In this document: piece after piece, positions 18,267 through 26,672 of the stretch
Layout: each line of letters begins with the position of its first letter
How positions within the stretch are numbered: position 1 is the first letter of the stretch
Assembly: GCF_001425175.1 (NCBI RefSeq)
Contig: NZ_LMDV01000008.1
Coordinates: 729,494 to 793,493, forward strand
Length of the DNA stretch: 64,000 nucleotides
Reading direction: 5' to 3'
Source: Nocardioides sp. Root1257
GTDB lineage: Bacteria; Actinomycetota; Actinomycetes; Propionibacteriales; Nocardioidaceae
The notes under the pieces: model-generated
What the model saw: the letters and a program-made list of their open reading frames with translations, nothing else
The model's database searches: none
Told to the model about the DNA's origin: nothing
Position numbers and translations under genes: made by a program

Positions 18267-19910
18267 TCAGAGCAGCGCGTCGAACTCCGCCGCCTGCCGG
18301 TCGGTCTCGGAGCGATCCGGGCCGGCCGGGGGCCGCGGCCTCGTCGCGTCCATCCGCTCCCGGGTCGTCGTGACCCGGTTGGCGTCGTCGAACGCCCGCA
18401 CGTAGATCCGCTGCCCGACCGGGTCGGGCCCGGCGAGCAGGTCGAGCATCTCGGTGTCCCCGCCGGACGTCTTGGCGAGGAAGCGCTCCCCGGTCGCCTC
18501 CAGGCGACCCACCACGGTGCCGGAGCGCCGGTCGCCGGGCAGGAAGCGCACGGAGTAGGTCTCGATCGTCGCCCACCCCTCCGGGGTGTGTGAGTACGGC
18601 GTGGTCGGCCACGCGTCGATCTCCGCCTGCAGCTCGGCGCTCCGATCGGGCCGCCACTCGACCGGTCGGGCCGAGTAGAGGCCGACCGAGTACTTCGACA
18701 TGGTGCCGCCGTTGGCGCCGACCATCCCGAGCTCGTCGCGGTGCGCCCGGCAGCGCTGCACCGTCTCGGCGATCGCGTGCATCGAGTAGTTGTTGCCCGA
18801 GCCGCCGAAGAACGGCAGGCCGCCGGTCAGCGTCAGTCCACGTGGGTCGTCCGCGGTCAGGTCGAGCGCGTCGAGCACGACCGACACCGCGACCGGGAAG
18901 CACGAGTAGAGGTCGAGGAAGTCGACGTCGTCGAGCTCGGCGCCCGCGACGTCGAGCGCATGCCGCACGGCCAGCTCGGCGACCGGGTAGCGGCTCAGGT
19001 CGTCGCGCTCCAGGAGCTCGGCACTGCGCAGGTCCGCGTGGCCGTGCAGGAAGACCCAGCGATCCTCCGCCACCCCGAGGCGACGGGCCGCGGCCACCGA
19101 CATGAGCAGCACCGCCGCCCCCTGGTTGACCTGGTCGCGGGCGACCAGGAAGCGCGGGTAGGGGTCCACGATCGGTCGGTTGCGCTCGGTCGGCGTCACC
19201 AGCTCGGCGGCGGTCCGCTCGGTCGGCGCCGCGGCCAGCGGGTTGGTGGCCGCGACCTTCGTGAACGGGGCGAACAGCTCGCCCATCTGCTCGTCGTACG
19301 CCGCCCGGGACAGGCCGAGCCGGGCCCGTCGGGCGTTCTCGAGCATGGCGTACTGCACCGGGGCGCCGATCAGGCCGTGGGTGACGGTATGCCACGAGAC
19401 CAGACCGCGGAGCCCGGCGCCGCGGTCGTCGAGCTGGCCGCCGACGGTCTCGGTGAAGTCGGGCCGGTCGTCCCGGCCGTCGAAGTGCCGTGCCGTCGAG
19501 ATCGCCTCGGCGCCGGCGAGCAGCACGACCTGGCGCCGACCTGCCGCGATGTCGCCCGCCATCTCCGTCACCAGCCGCTGGGGCGCCTGGCCGCCGGCGA
19601 CCTCGAGGATCGCATCCGCCGGGTCGGCGCCGACCCGGGCGGTCACGGCGCGCGGGAAGTTGTCGGCCGCGCCCAGGGTGACCTCGATGCCCGGGCCGGA
19701 GATCTCGAACTGGCGCACGCCGGCGACCGTGTCGACCGCCGCCGCGAGGGCGACGACGTCCGCGCCGGTGTCGCCGAGAGCGGCTGTCGCCGCGCGAGCG
19801 GCCAGGTCGGCCGCGGAGAGCGCCTCGTACCCGTCCTGGTCGATGCGCTCGGCGTACTGGCCCACGCCGACGAGCACGGGCGTGGTGGGGTCGAGGTCGC
19901 TGGCAGGCAT
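18267..19910 (-). CDS. Thiolase-superfamily protein (acetyl-CoA acetyltransferase-like)
   Basis: This 547-residue protein has a thiolase fold of the SCP-x/thiolase-like type: PVLVGVGQYAERID at the N-terminus, DLAARAATAAL, then VDFLDLYSCFPVAVSVVLDAL, GGLPFFGGSGNNYSMHAIAETV (His site) and MVGANGGTMSKYSVGLYS. The region normally holding the nucleophilic Cys reads EVAGGQAPQRLVTEMA, with no Cys, and the C-terminal CxG-type site reads GANGG. So the usual thiolase nucleophile and general acid are not evident and true thiolysis is doubtful; such proteins often act with a DUF35 partner or in lipid or steroid degradation. A C-terminal extension of about 120 residues (from about 425) looks like a separate beta domain. 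It stands alone on its strand. Confidence 0.8.
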   Translation of the reverse strand: MPASDLDPTTPVLVGVGQYAERIDQDGYEALSAADLAARAATAALGDTGADVVALAAAVDTVAGVRQFEISGPGIEVTLGAADNFPRAVTARVGADPADAILEVAGGQAPQRLVTEMAGDIAAGRRQVVLLAGAEAISTARHFDGRDDRPDFTETVGGQLDDRGAGLRGLVSWHTVTHGLIGAPVQYAMLENARRARLGLSRAAYDEQMGELFAPFTKVAATNPLAAAPTERTAAELVTPTERNRPIVDPYPRFLVARDQVNQGAAVLLMSVAAARRLGVAEDRWVFLHGHADLRSAELLERDDLSRYPVAELAVRHALDVAGAELDDVDFLDLYSCFPVAVSVVLDALDLTADDPRGLTLTGGLPFFGGSGNNYSMHAIAETVQRCRAHRDELGMVGANGGTMSKYSVGLYSARPVEWRPDRSAELQAEIDAWPTTPYSHTPEGWATIETYSVRFLPGDRRSGTVVGRLEATGERFLAKTSGGDTEMLDLLAGPDPVGQRIYVRAFDDANRVTTTRERMDATRPRPPAGPDRSETDRQAAEFDALL

Positions 19911-19938
19911 GGCGTGACGGTAGTCGCGACGGCCACGT

Positions 19939-19955
19939 TCACCCGGTCCGGGTGA
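19939..19955. promoter_or_regulatory. Perfect 17-base inverted repeat in divergent promoter gap
   Basis: TCACCCGGTCCGGGTGA has two 8-base arms around a central T. It lies in the 81-base gap between the divergent thiolase-like gene and the membrane protein at 19992, a typical operator position. The regulator is unknown. Confidence 0.55.
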
Positions 19956-19991
19956 CGCGGTTCACAGCGTCCAGGTGGTCTGCTGAGGGCC

Positions 19992-20453
19992 ATGTCTGAC
20001 AGTGCGCCCGCCGGTGCAGGACCGGCCACGAGCAACGACAGGGCGGTCCGGGTCGTCGGGATCGTCGTCGCCGTCCTGGGAGCCGTCTTCCTGGTCGCCG
20101 GGATCGTCACCTACGCGGTCGTCTCCAGCACCCTCGCGGACCAGAACATCACGGTGTCCGACGACGCCGCCCACTTCGCGGGCAAGGACGTGAAGGGGCC
20201 GTTCACGGCGTACGCCCAGGCCGACATCATCAACAAGCACGCGCTGGAGATCGGCGGCGGCAAGACCTACGCCGAGCTCCCGCAGGACGACCCCAACCGC
20301 GACACGGTGATGACGGCGTCGTTCCTGCAGGCGAGCCTGTTCACCTCGGTGGTCGCCTTCGGCGTCGCTGCGTTCGTGTCGGTGATCGGCGTGGTGCTGA
20401 TGCTGCTGGGCTGGGTGCTGATCCGGCTCGCGCGCCGGCCGGTCGTGGCCTGA
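19992..20453 (+). CDS. Two-helix membrane protein (actinobacterial 'LigA-like' annotation)
   Basis: This 153-residue protein has two membrane helices, residues about 20-45 (VRVVGIVVAVLGAVFLVAGIV) and 115-145 (SVVAFGVAAFVSVIGVVLMLLGWVL), with an extracytoplasmic loop between them containing VSDDAAHFAGKDVKGPFTAYAQADIINKHALE. Close relatives in actinobacteria are often labelled 'aromatic ring-opening dioxygenase LigA', which is a misannotation, since no dioxygenase motif is present. The ATG at 19992 begins a Ser/Ala/Gly-rich N-terminus. Function unknown. It is monocistronic, convergent with ppk2. Confidence 0.8.
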   Translation: MSDSAPAGAGPATSNDRAVRVVGIVVAVLGAVFLVAGIVTYAVVSSTLADQNITVSDDAAHFAGKDVKGPFTAYAQADIINKHALEIGGGKTYAELPQDDPNRDTVMTASFLQASLFTSVVAFGVAAFVSVIGVVLMLLGWVLIRLARRPVVA

Positions 20454-20475
20454 CCCGTCGTCGGGTTCAGCCCGG

Positions 20476-21588
20476 TCAGGCCTCGTCGCGCTCGGCGAGG
20501 AGGACGGACTTCTGCGTGCGCGTCCGCTGCAGGTCGAGCATGGCGGCGGCCGCGGTGGCGACCGCCTCGGCCTCACGGGCCTCGGCCTCCGCCTCGGCGA
20601 CCGGGTCCGACCCGGCGACCGCCTCCAGCGACCGCGCCGCCTCCTCCCGCACCCGGCGGTCGTCCCGCACGGCCTTCTTCACCTGGCGGCGGGTCTCCTT
20701 CAGCGAGGCGCGGAGGGCGCGGGTGCTCATCGTCTCGGCCAGCTGACGGCGCTGGGCCTCGGGGTCCCACCGGACCGTCGGCCACTCGGGGTCCATCTCG
20801 ATCAGGGTCTGGGCGAGGATCTCCGTGATCGCCAGCCGGGCGTACCACTTGTGGTCCGCCGGGATGACGTACCAGGGCGCGGCCTCCGTCGACGTACGCC
20901 GGAAGACGTCGGCGTACGCCTCCTGGTAGTCGTCCCACTTGCGCCGGGTGGGCACGTCGTTCTTGCTGTACTTCCAGCGCTTGTCGGGTCGGTCGAGGCG
21001 CTTCATGAGCCGGAGCCCCTGCTCGTCGTGGCTGACCATGAGGCCGAACTTGAGCACGGTCGTCCCCGAGGCGACGAGCTCCGCCTCGAAGTCGTTGATC
21101 TCGTCGTAGCGCTTCTCCCACACGTCCGGGGCGACCAGTCCGTCGACCCGGGCGACCAGCACGTCCTCGTAGTGCGAGCGGTCGAAGACGCCGATGAGGC
21201 CGGGCCGCGGCAGCGCCTTCCTGATCCGCCACAGGAAGTGGTGCTCCTGCTCCTCGTCGGTCGGTGCGCCGAACGAGCGGAGCGCCACGCCCTGCGGGTC
21301 CACCTTGCTCATCACGTGGCGGGTGACGCCGCCCTTGCCGGCGGTGTCGAGCCCCTGGACCACGACGAGCAGCGACCGCTTGCCGCCGGAGCGGCCCTCG
21401 GCGAAGAGCCGCTCCTGGAGCTCGCTCAGGAGGTCGCCACGCTCGCCGCCGAAGCGGCGCGCGTCCTTCTTGCCCGAGGTCCAGCCGGGCGTGCCGCCCC
21501 GGTCGAGGTCGTCGAGGTCGAAGTCCTCGTCCGCCCGCAGCTCGTCGCGCGGGTCGGCACCCCACAGGTCGCCGTCTCGTCTGCTCAT
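20476..21588 (-). CDS. ppk2: Polyphosphate kinase 2 (PPK2)
   Basis: This 370-residue PPK2 transfers phosphate between polyphosphate and nucleotides. Walker A is GLDTAGKGG (79-87), Walker B region GVFDRSHYEDVLVARV (133-148), and the lid and polyphosphate-binding helices follow (WRIRKALP, RWKYSKNDVPTRRKWDDYQEAY, PWYVIPADHKWYARL). The last 75 residues form a charged helical extension (KETRRQVKKAVRDDRRVREE, then an Ala/Glu stretch) beyond the usual family length. The ATG at 21588 has GGGAG upstream; longer frames read into the phospholipase gene. It lies 2 bases after that gene's stop, so both are one transcript. Class (NDP or NMP substrate) is not decided here. Confidence 0.93.
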   Translation of the reverse strand: MSRRDGDLWGADPRDELRADEDFDLDDLDRGGTPGWTSGKKDARRFGGERGDLLSELQERLFAEGRSGGKRSLLVVVQGLDTAGKGGVTRHVMSKVDPQGVALRSFGAPTDEEQEHHFLWRIRKALPRPGLIGVFDRSHYEDVLVARVDGLVAPDVWEKRYDEINDFEAELVASGTTVLKFGLMVSHDEQGLRLMKRLDRPDKRWKYSKNDVPTRRKWDDYQEAYADVFRRTSTEAAPWYVIPADHKWYARLAITEILAQTLIEMDPEWPTVRWDPEAQRRQLAETMSTRALRASLKETRRQVKKAVRDDRRVREEAARSLEAVAGSDPVAEAEAEAREAEAVATAAAAMLDLQRTRTQKSVLLAERDEA

Positions 21589-21590
21589 CG

Positions 21591-23333
21591 TCAGCTCCCT
21601 TGTCCTGGACGCGGTCGTCCGTCCGGGTCGAACACCAGGTCGTACAGGCGCGGCGCCCACACCAGCTGCGCGCGGGTGAGCTCGGGGGTCGACAGTCGCC
21701 GGAGCCGGCCGGGTGGCCGCTGCTGCTCGCGCGCGACCGCGGCGTACGCCGTGGCCCGGTCCAGCACCCGGCGGCGCCGGTAGGCGTGCCCGGGGAGGTT
21801 GCGGCTCACCGACTGCGGCACCGGCACGGGCCGCCGCGGTCGCTTGTCGGCCAGCCGCCCGCGCACGCCCGTACGGCGGTCCGGGTCGCCGTCGCCGTAC
21901 CAGTCGTCGAGCGCGTCGGCGCACGACGTCATCGCGTCGAAGAGGTCGTGCGGGTCCTCCGGGACGTCGGCCTCGTCGCACCCGAGGTGCTCGGCGACCA
22001 GCGTCCGCAGCAGCACGCGCGGGAAGGAGTCGCGGGGCGCCGGGTCGTCGGCCTCGCCGCGGTCGTCGACCACGGCGCAGGCGATCTCGCTGTCACTCGT
22101 CCAGGACCGGCGGTTGAGGTTGTCGGAGCCGACGCTCGCCCAGCGGTGGTCGATGATGCAGGTCTTGGAGTGCACGTAGACGGGCATGCCGTTGTCGTTG
22201 GTCAGCCCGAAGATGGCGACCCGGTCGCCGCCCGCCTCGATGATCTTGCGCATCGCCAGGGACCGGCCGTAGAGCTGCGGCAGCTCCACCGCCGCACCCT
22301 CCCGGTCGGGCACCATCGGCAGCACGATGATCAGGCGGAGGTCGGGCTTGGCGCGCAGCGCGCCGGCGAAGTGGTCGCCCACCTCCTCGGACCACAGGAA
22401 CTGGTCCTCGACGTAGACCAGCCGCTCCGCGTTGGCGATCGCCTTGGCGTTGCCGAGCATCACCGACCGCTCGCCGTCCGGCGCGAAGTCGTAGGACTTG
22501 GGATAGATGACCGGGAAGGTCCGCATGACCTGCACGACCTCGTGGCCGCCCTCCCTGGCCGGTGGAGGTGGGGCCTGCTCGCCCAGGGGCTCGGGGGAGA
22601 GGTCCTCGCGGTGCACGAAGCTGGACAGCAGGCGTCCGGGGTTGAGGGTCAGTGGGGTGCTGTCCTCCCACCGCTCCCGGAAGGTCGTCTCCACGTCGTG
22701 GACCGCAGGACCCTGGATCGCCACCTGGACGTCGTGCCAGGCGGGGGTGGGGCCGTACGCGCGCGCCATCTCGACCGGCTGCCGGTCGCCCTGGTGCTTC
22801 GCGTCGTCGCGGCGCCCGTGGCACAGGTCGATGCCGCCGACGTACGCCACGTCGCGGTTCGGGTCGTCGCCGTGGCGGATCACGACGAGCTTCTGGTGGT
22901 GGGCGCCGCGGGTGCGGACCCGCATGTCCCGCAGGCACTGACCGCCGGCCTCGCCGATCTCCTCGCCGAGCTGGCGGTGCCGGTGCGCGCTGAAGCCGAG
23001 CCGGTGCCAGTGGGAGCGCCACAGCAGCCCGCGGACGTCCACCCCTCGGCGTACGGCGTCGATGAGCGTGTTGTTGAGCGTCGACCGGGGGTCGTCGGTG
23101 AGCTGCTGGTCGGGGTCGCCCTGCCAGTCGGCGAAGTAGAAGCGGTCGCCGGGGCCGAGCGCGCAGATGCGCTCGTGCAGCTCCGCGAAGTAGTCGCGAC
23201 CATGGACCAGCGCGCGCACCGAGTTGCCGCTGCTCCAGGCCGTCCCGTCGCCGCGCACCGCATCGATCGCGGTGTGCGGGTTCTCCCTCTCCTCGCTGCC
23301 CAGGAGCCACTCCCTCACGTCCACGGCGGGCAT
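21591..23333 (-). CDS. Phospholipase D-like protein with two HKD motifs
   Basis: This 580-residue protein has two HKD motifs: HHQKLVVIRHGDDPNRDVAY (about 145-164; H146, K148) and HSKTCIIDHRWASVGSDN (388-405; H388, K390, D395). The two half-sites form one active centre through a phospho-histidine intermediate and act on phospholipids or other phosphodiesters; cardiolipin synthases share this fold. No signal peptide or membrane helix is seen, so it is likely cytoplasmic. The ATG at 23333 was preferred to a GTG-initiated 11-codon extension at 23366. The C-terminal 130 residues are unrecognised and rich in Arg/Pro. It is co-transcribed with ppk2 and divergent from a run of lipid-phosphate genes. 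Confidence 0.88.
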   Translation of the reverse strand: MPAVDVREWLLGSEERENPHTAIDAVRGDGTAWSSGNSVRALVHGRDYFAELHERICALGPGDRFYFADWQGDPDQQLTDDPRSTLNNTLIDAVRRGVDVRGLLWRSHWHRLGFSAHRHRQLGEEIGEAGGQCLRDMRVRTRGAHHQKLVVIRHGDDPNRDVAYVGGIDLCHGRRDDAKHQGDRQPVEMARAYGPTPAWHDVQVAIQGPAVHDVETTFRERWEDSTPLTLNPGRLLSSFVHREDLSPEPLGEQAPPPPAREGGHEVVQVMRTFPVIYPKSYDFAPDGERSVMLGNAKAIANAERLVYVEDQFLWSEEVGDHFAGALRAKPDLRLIIVLPMVPDREGAAVELPQLYGRSLAMRKIIEAGGDRVAIFGLTNDNGMPVYVHSKTCIIDHRWASVGSDNLNRRSWTSDSEIACAVVDDRGEADDPAPRDSFPRVLLRTLVAEHLGCDEADVPEDPHDLFDAMTSCADALDDWYGDGDPDRRTGVRGRLADKRPRRPVPVPQSVSRNLPGHAYRRRRVLDRATAYAAVAREQQRPPGRLRRLSTPELTRAQLVWAPRLYDLVFDPDGRPRPGQGS

Positions 23334-23413
23334 TCTGCTCGTCCTGCCGAGGTCGCAAACAACCACCCGTTCGGTGCGTTTGGGCCGGCGGTGCGCTGCG
23401 CAAGATCCGTTGC

Positions 23414-24139
23414 ATGGGAGGCATGGAGGGGCACCCGGGTCGAGCGCGCCGTTTGACCCGCGCCGTCGTGTACGCCGTCGTCGTGGCGGTGCCGATCGCC
23501 GTGCTCGCCTTCCTGGTCCGCTCGAAGTTCGACCCGCTCGCGGACCTCGACCAGGCGGTCAGCCTCCGGGCCACGGACTTCACCCGCGCGCACGACGGCT
23601 TCCGCTCGGTGGCCGAGACCTGGGAGCTGATCAGCCAGCCCTGGGTGATGTACGCCGTGGTCGGCATCCCCCTCTGCCTGCTGGCCTGGTTCCGGCTCCA
23701 CCTGCGCACGCGGGCCATGTGGGCAGTGGCGACGATGGCCGCCGGGTGGCTCCTTGCCGTGCTCCTCAAGATGCTGGTGCAGCGGACGCGGCCGGTGATC
23801 GAGGAGCCGTTCGCCGTGCACCACGGCTACTCGTTCCCCTCGGGCCACGCGACGAACAACGCGATCGTGATCACGGTCGTCCTCCTGCTGCTGCGCCCGG
23901 TCCTGGGTGTGGCGGCTCGGCGCGTGCTGCTCGCGGTCGGTGCCGGGTGGGTACTGCTCACCTGTGCGGATCGCATCTTCATGGGCGCGCACTTCCTCTC
24001 CGACGTGACTGCCGGCGTGCTGCTCGGGGTCGGCTTCTGCGTCGCGTCGTACGCCGGCTACGTGGGCTGGAGCCCACCTGCGCCTACTGACACACACCTG
24101 AAGGAGTCCGCAGATGACGATGCTCACGAGATGGCATGA
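23414..24139 (+). CDS. PAP2-family membrane phosphatase 1
   Basis: This 241-residue integral membrane protein has about five or six helices and the full PAP2 acid-phosphatase signature: KMLVQRTRP (K119, R125, P126), YSFPSGHAT (S143, H145) and DRIFMGAHFLSDV (R187, H193, D197). Such enzymes dephosphorylate phosphatidate, phosphatidylglycerol phosphate or undecaprenyl pyrophosphate. Starts at 23414 or the second ATG three codons later are both possible. Its end overlaps the next PAP2 gene by 26 bases. The 80-base gap to the divergent phospholipase gene must hold both promoters. Confidence 0.9.
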   Translation: MGGMEGHPGRARRLTRAVVYAVVVAVPIAVLAFLVRSKFDPLADLDQAVSLRATDFTRAHDGFRSVAETWELISQPWVMYAVVGIPLCLLAWFRLHLRTRAMWAVATMAAGWLLAVLLKMLVQRTRPVIEEPFAVHHGYSFPSGHATNNAIVITVVLLLLRPVLGVAARRVLLAVGAGWVLLTCADRIFMGAHFLSDVTAGVLLGVGFCVASYAGYVGWSPPAPTDTHLKESADDDAHEMA

Positions 24140-24863
24140 CGACCAGTCACGCCCGACCCTGAAGGAAGCGGGCCGCGACCTCGCCGTACGCGTGCTCGCA
24201 CCGCTGCTGGTGTGGTGGCTGGTCGTGCTGGCGATCGGCTGGATGTTCGCGGACGGCCCGCTGAAGGACCTCGGGATCTCCGAGGAGAGCGTCAACAAGT
24301 CGCTCGAGTCGTCGCGGACCGACTTCTTCAACAACGTCACGTTCGTCTTCTCGTGGACCGGCGCGACGGTGAGCATCATCGGGCTCTGCCTGGTCGTCGT
24401 GGCCGTCGTGTGGTGGCGCACGCGCCAGTGGTGGTACGCCGTCGTGCCGCTCATCGCGATCTCGGCACAGGCCCTGGTCTTCTTCCTCACCACCCTGCTC
24501 ATCGACCGCCAGCGGCCGGACGTGGAGAAGCTCGACGACTCGCCGCCGACCTCCAGCTTCCCCAGCGGGCACACCGGTGCGGCCACCGGCCTCTACTTCA
24601 CGCTGGCCCTGATGGCGCTGCGGATCCGGCAGCCGGCACTGCGCGCCGTCGTCGTGACGGTCTGCCTGCTGGTCCCGTTCGCGGTGGGGTCGGCTCGGAT
24701 CTACCGCGGCATGCACCACGTCAGCGACGTCGTCGTCGCGATCTTCAACGGCCTCGTCGCGTGCCTGCTGGCCTGGCACTGGCTGCGCCGGGACCCGGCA
24801 CGCGGGACCGGCGAGGGCGAGGAGCCTGCGGTCGCAGGCATGCCGGCGCGGCAGGGCGGGTAG
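24114..24863 (+). CDS. PAP2-family membrane phosphatase 2
   Basis: This 249-residue membrane protein has the PAP2 signature in SSFPSGHTGA (S151, H153) and ARIYRGMHHVSDV (R195, H201, D205). In the first motif the conserved Lys is not at its place (TTLLIDRQRP; only R133 and P134 remain), which may lower activity or change substrate. It has about six helices and a hydrophilic C-terminus. AAGGAG at about 24101-24106 precedes the ATG at 24114. It overlaps the first PAP2 gene by 26 bases and is diverged from it in sequence, so it is not a recent duplication. Confidence 0.88.
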   Translation: MTMLTRWHDDQSRPTLKEAGRDLAVRVLAPLLVWWLVVLAIGWMFADGPLKDLGISEESVNKSLESSRTDFFNNVTFVFSWTGATVSIIGLCLVVVAVVWWRTRQWWYAVVPLIAISAQALVFFLTTLLIDRQRPDVEKLDDSPPTSSFPSGHTGAATGLYFTLALMALRIRQPALRAVVVTVCLLVPFAVGSARIYRGMHHVSDVVVAIFNGLVACLLAWHWLRRDPARGTGEGEEPAVAGMPARQGG

Positions 24864-24898
24864 GTCTTCCTACGGGGACGGGAGACATGAGGGAGACC

Positions 24899-25711
24899 AT
24901 GACCAATCAGGACATGTCGGCGCAGGTGGGACGCGCCACGACTGCCGCCAAGGGAGCCGCCGCGCAGGCGGGGGACAGCAAGGTCGTCGAGTGGGGAGCT
25001 CGGCTGGGGTACGCCGCGAGCGGGGTGCTCCACCTCGTGCTGGCGTGGCTCACCGTCCAGATCGCGCTGGGCGAGGGCGGCCAGGCGAGCCAGTCGGGAG
25101 CACTGGGCACCGTGGCACAGCAGCCCTTCGGGATGTTCCTTCTCTGGGTGCTGGCCATCGGCTTCACCCTGCTCGCGCTGTGGCAGGTGACCGAGGTGCT
25201 CACCGGCCGCGAGGCCTTCGACAAGGCCAAGGCGGCGGGCAAGGCGGTGCTGTACGCCGCGCTCGCCTACACCGGCTTCGTGTTCGCGCTCGGCGGTCGC
25301 ACGTCCAGCAACAAGCAGACCAAGGACTTCACGCGGACGCTGATGGAGGCACCTGCCGGGCGGGTGCTGGTCGGGCTGCTCGGCCTGGGCATCGTCGGGG
25401 TCGCGCTCTACCACGTCTACAAGGGGTGGAAGAAGAAGTTCCTCGACGACCTGCAGGAGCACCCCGGCCAGTGGGCGGTCGTGGCCGCCCGGGTCGGCTA
25501 CATCGGCAAGGGCATCGCGCTCGTCGCGGTCGGCGTGCTCTTCATCGCCGCCGCGTTCCAGCAGCACCTGGGGAAGACCACCGGTCTGGACGGGGCGCTG
25601 AAGTCGCTGCGCGACCTACCCGCAGGCACCGTGATCCTGATCGGCATCGCGCTCGGCCTGGCGGCGTACGGCGTCTACTCGTTCGCCCGGGCTCGCTATG
25701 CGCGCGTCTGA
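24899..25711 (+). CDS. DUF1206 membrane protein
   Basis: This 270-residue protein has three related two-helix units, the DUF1206 pattern: ARLGYAASGVLHLVLAWLTV (about 30-50), KAVLYAALAYTGFVFAL (about 115-135) and ARVGYIGKGIALVAVGVLFI (about 195-215). Each unit starts with a G-Y-x-x-x-G helix followed by a second helix (for example GVALYHVYKGWKKKF after the second). Three ATGs are possible (24887, 24899, 24914); 24899 has GGGAG close upstream. DUF1206 proteins are common in actinobacteria and of unknown function. Its last 14 bases overlap the diacylglycerol-kinase-like gene, hinting at a shared role at the membrane. Confidence 0.85.
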   Translation: MTNQDMSAQVGRATTAAKGAAAQAGDSKVVEWGARLGYAASGVLHLVLAWLTVQIALGEGGQASQSGALGTVAQQPFGMFLLWVLAIGFTLLALWQVTEVLTGREAFDKAKAAGKAVLYAALAYTGFVFALGGRTSSNKQTKDFTRTLMEAPAGRVLVGLLGLGIVGVALYHVYKGWKKKFLDDLQEHPGQWAVVAARVGYIGKGIALVAVGVLFIAAAFQQHLGKTTGLDGALKSLRDLPAGTVILIGIALGLAAYGVYSFARARYARV

Positions 25712-26639
25712 GATCGTCGTCGTCGTCAACCCGACCAAGGTCGACGTCGACGAGGTCCGCGAGACGCTGGAGAAGGTGGCCGAGGAGGCGGGCGCGCCCA
25801 GGCCGACGATCGTGGAGACGACCGAGGACGACCCCGGCTTCGGCCAGACCCGGGACGCGGTGGAGGCCGGTGCCACCGTCGTGTGCGCCCTCGGCGGCGA
25901 CGGGACCGTCCGCGCGGTCGCGCAGGAGCTCGTGGGCACCGGCGTCCCGATCGGACTGCTGCCCGGCGGCACCGGCAACCTCCTGGCACGCAACGTCGGC
26001 GGGCGGGTCGACCCGCTGGAGGACGCCGCGCGCGTGGCGTTCGCCGGGCAGGACCGCACGATCGACGTCGGGTGGCTGGTGCTCGACCCGACCCCCGACC
26101 AGCTCGAGGGCATCCCGGACGCCGCCGACAACGTGCACTGCTTCACCGTCATGGCCGGAGTCGGCTTCGACGCCCAGATGATGGCCGACGCACCCGAGGG
26201 TGTGAAGGACAAGGTGGGCTGGGCGGCCTACGTCGCCAGCGGCGGCAAGCACCTGACCGACCCGCCGTTCTCCCTCGACCTCGTGGTCGACGGCGAGCCG
26301 TCCGCGGCCCGCAAGGCGCGGACCGTCGTGGTCGGCAACTGCGGCGAGCTCACCGGCGGGATGGTGCTGCTGCCCGACGCGCTGTTCGACGACGGCAAGC
26401 TCGACGTCGCGACCGTCGGCCCGGAGAGCCTCACGCAGTGGATCGGTGTCGCGGCGCGCGTGCTGGCCAACCGTGACGACGGCCCCGCGCTCGAGCGGAC
26501 CGCGGGCGGCGACATCACGCTGACCGTCGATCCACCTCAGCTGTGCGAGGTCGACGGCGACGTGCTCACCGAGGCGTCCACCGTCCGGTTCGTCCTCCAG
26601 CCGGGCTCGCTCGTCGTGCGGGTCGCAGACGACGGCTGA
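25698..26639 (+). CDS. Diacylglycerol/lipid kinase family protein
   Basis: This 313-residue protein has the DAGK catalytic domain: IVVVVNPTK at the N-terminus, ATVVCALGGDGTVRAVAQEL (GGDGT 66-70), IGLLPGGTGNLLARN (about 84-98), and the C-terminal lobe with VGFDAQMMADAP, VVVGNCGELTGGMVLLPDA and DGKLDVATV. Such kinases phosphorylate diacylglycerol or related lipids using ATP at the inner membrane face. The ATG at 25698 overlaps DUF1206 by 14 bases. With two PAP2 phosphatases and a phospholipase D next door, the block could run a phosphatidate/diacylglycerol cycle (inferred). Confidence 0.9.
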   Translation: MRASEIVVVVNPTKVDVDEVRETLEKVAEEAGAPRPTIVETTEDDPGFGQTRDAVEAGATVVCALGGDGTVRAVAQELVGTGVPIGLLPGGTGNLLARNVGGRVDPLEDAARVAFAGQDRTIDVGWLVLDPTPDQLEGIPDAADNVHCFTVMAGVGFDAQMMADAPEGVKDKVGWAAYVASGGKHLTDPPFSLDLVVDGEPSAARKARTVVVGNCGELTGGMVLLPDALFDDGKLDVATVGPESLTQWIGVAARVLANRDDGPALERTAGGDITLTVDPPQLCEVDGDVLTEASTVRFVLQPGSLVVRVADDG

Positions 26640-26672
26640 CCATCGGGGACGTCGCCGTTCCGAGGCGGGACG

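Noticed and set aside
19992..20453. Aromatic ring-opening dioxygenase (LigA), as such proteins are often labelled
   Set aside because: Only two membrane helices and no metal-binding dioxygenase motif are present.
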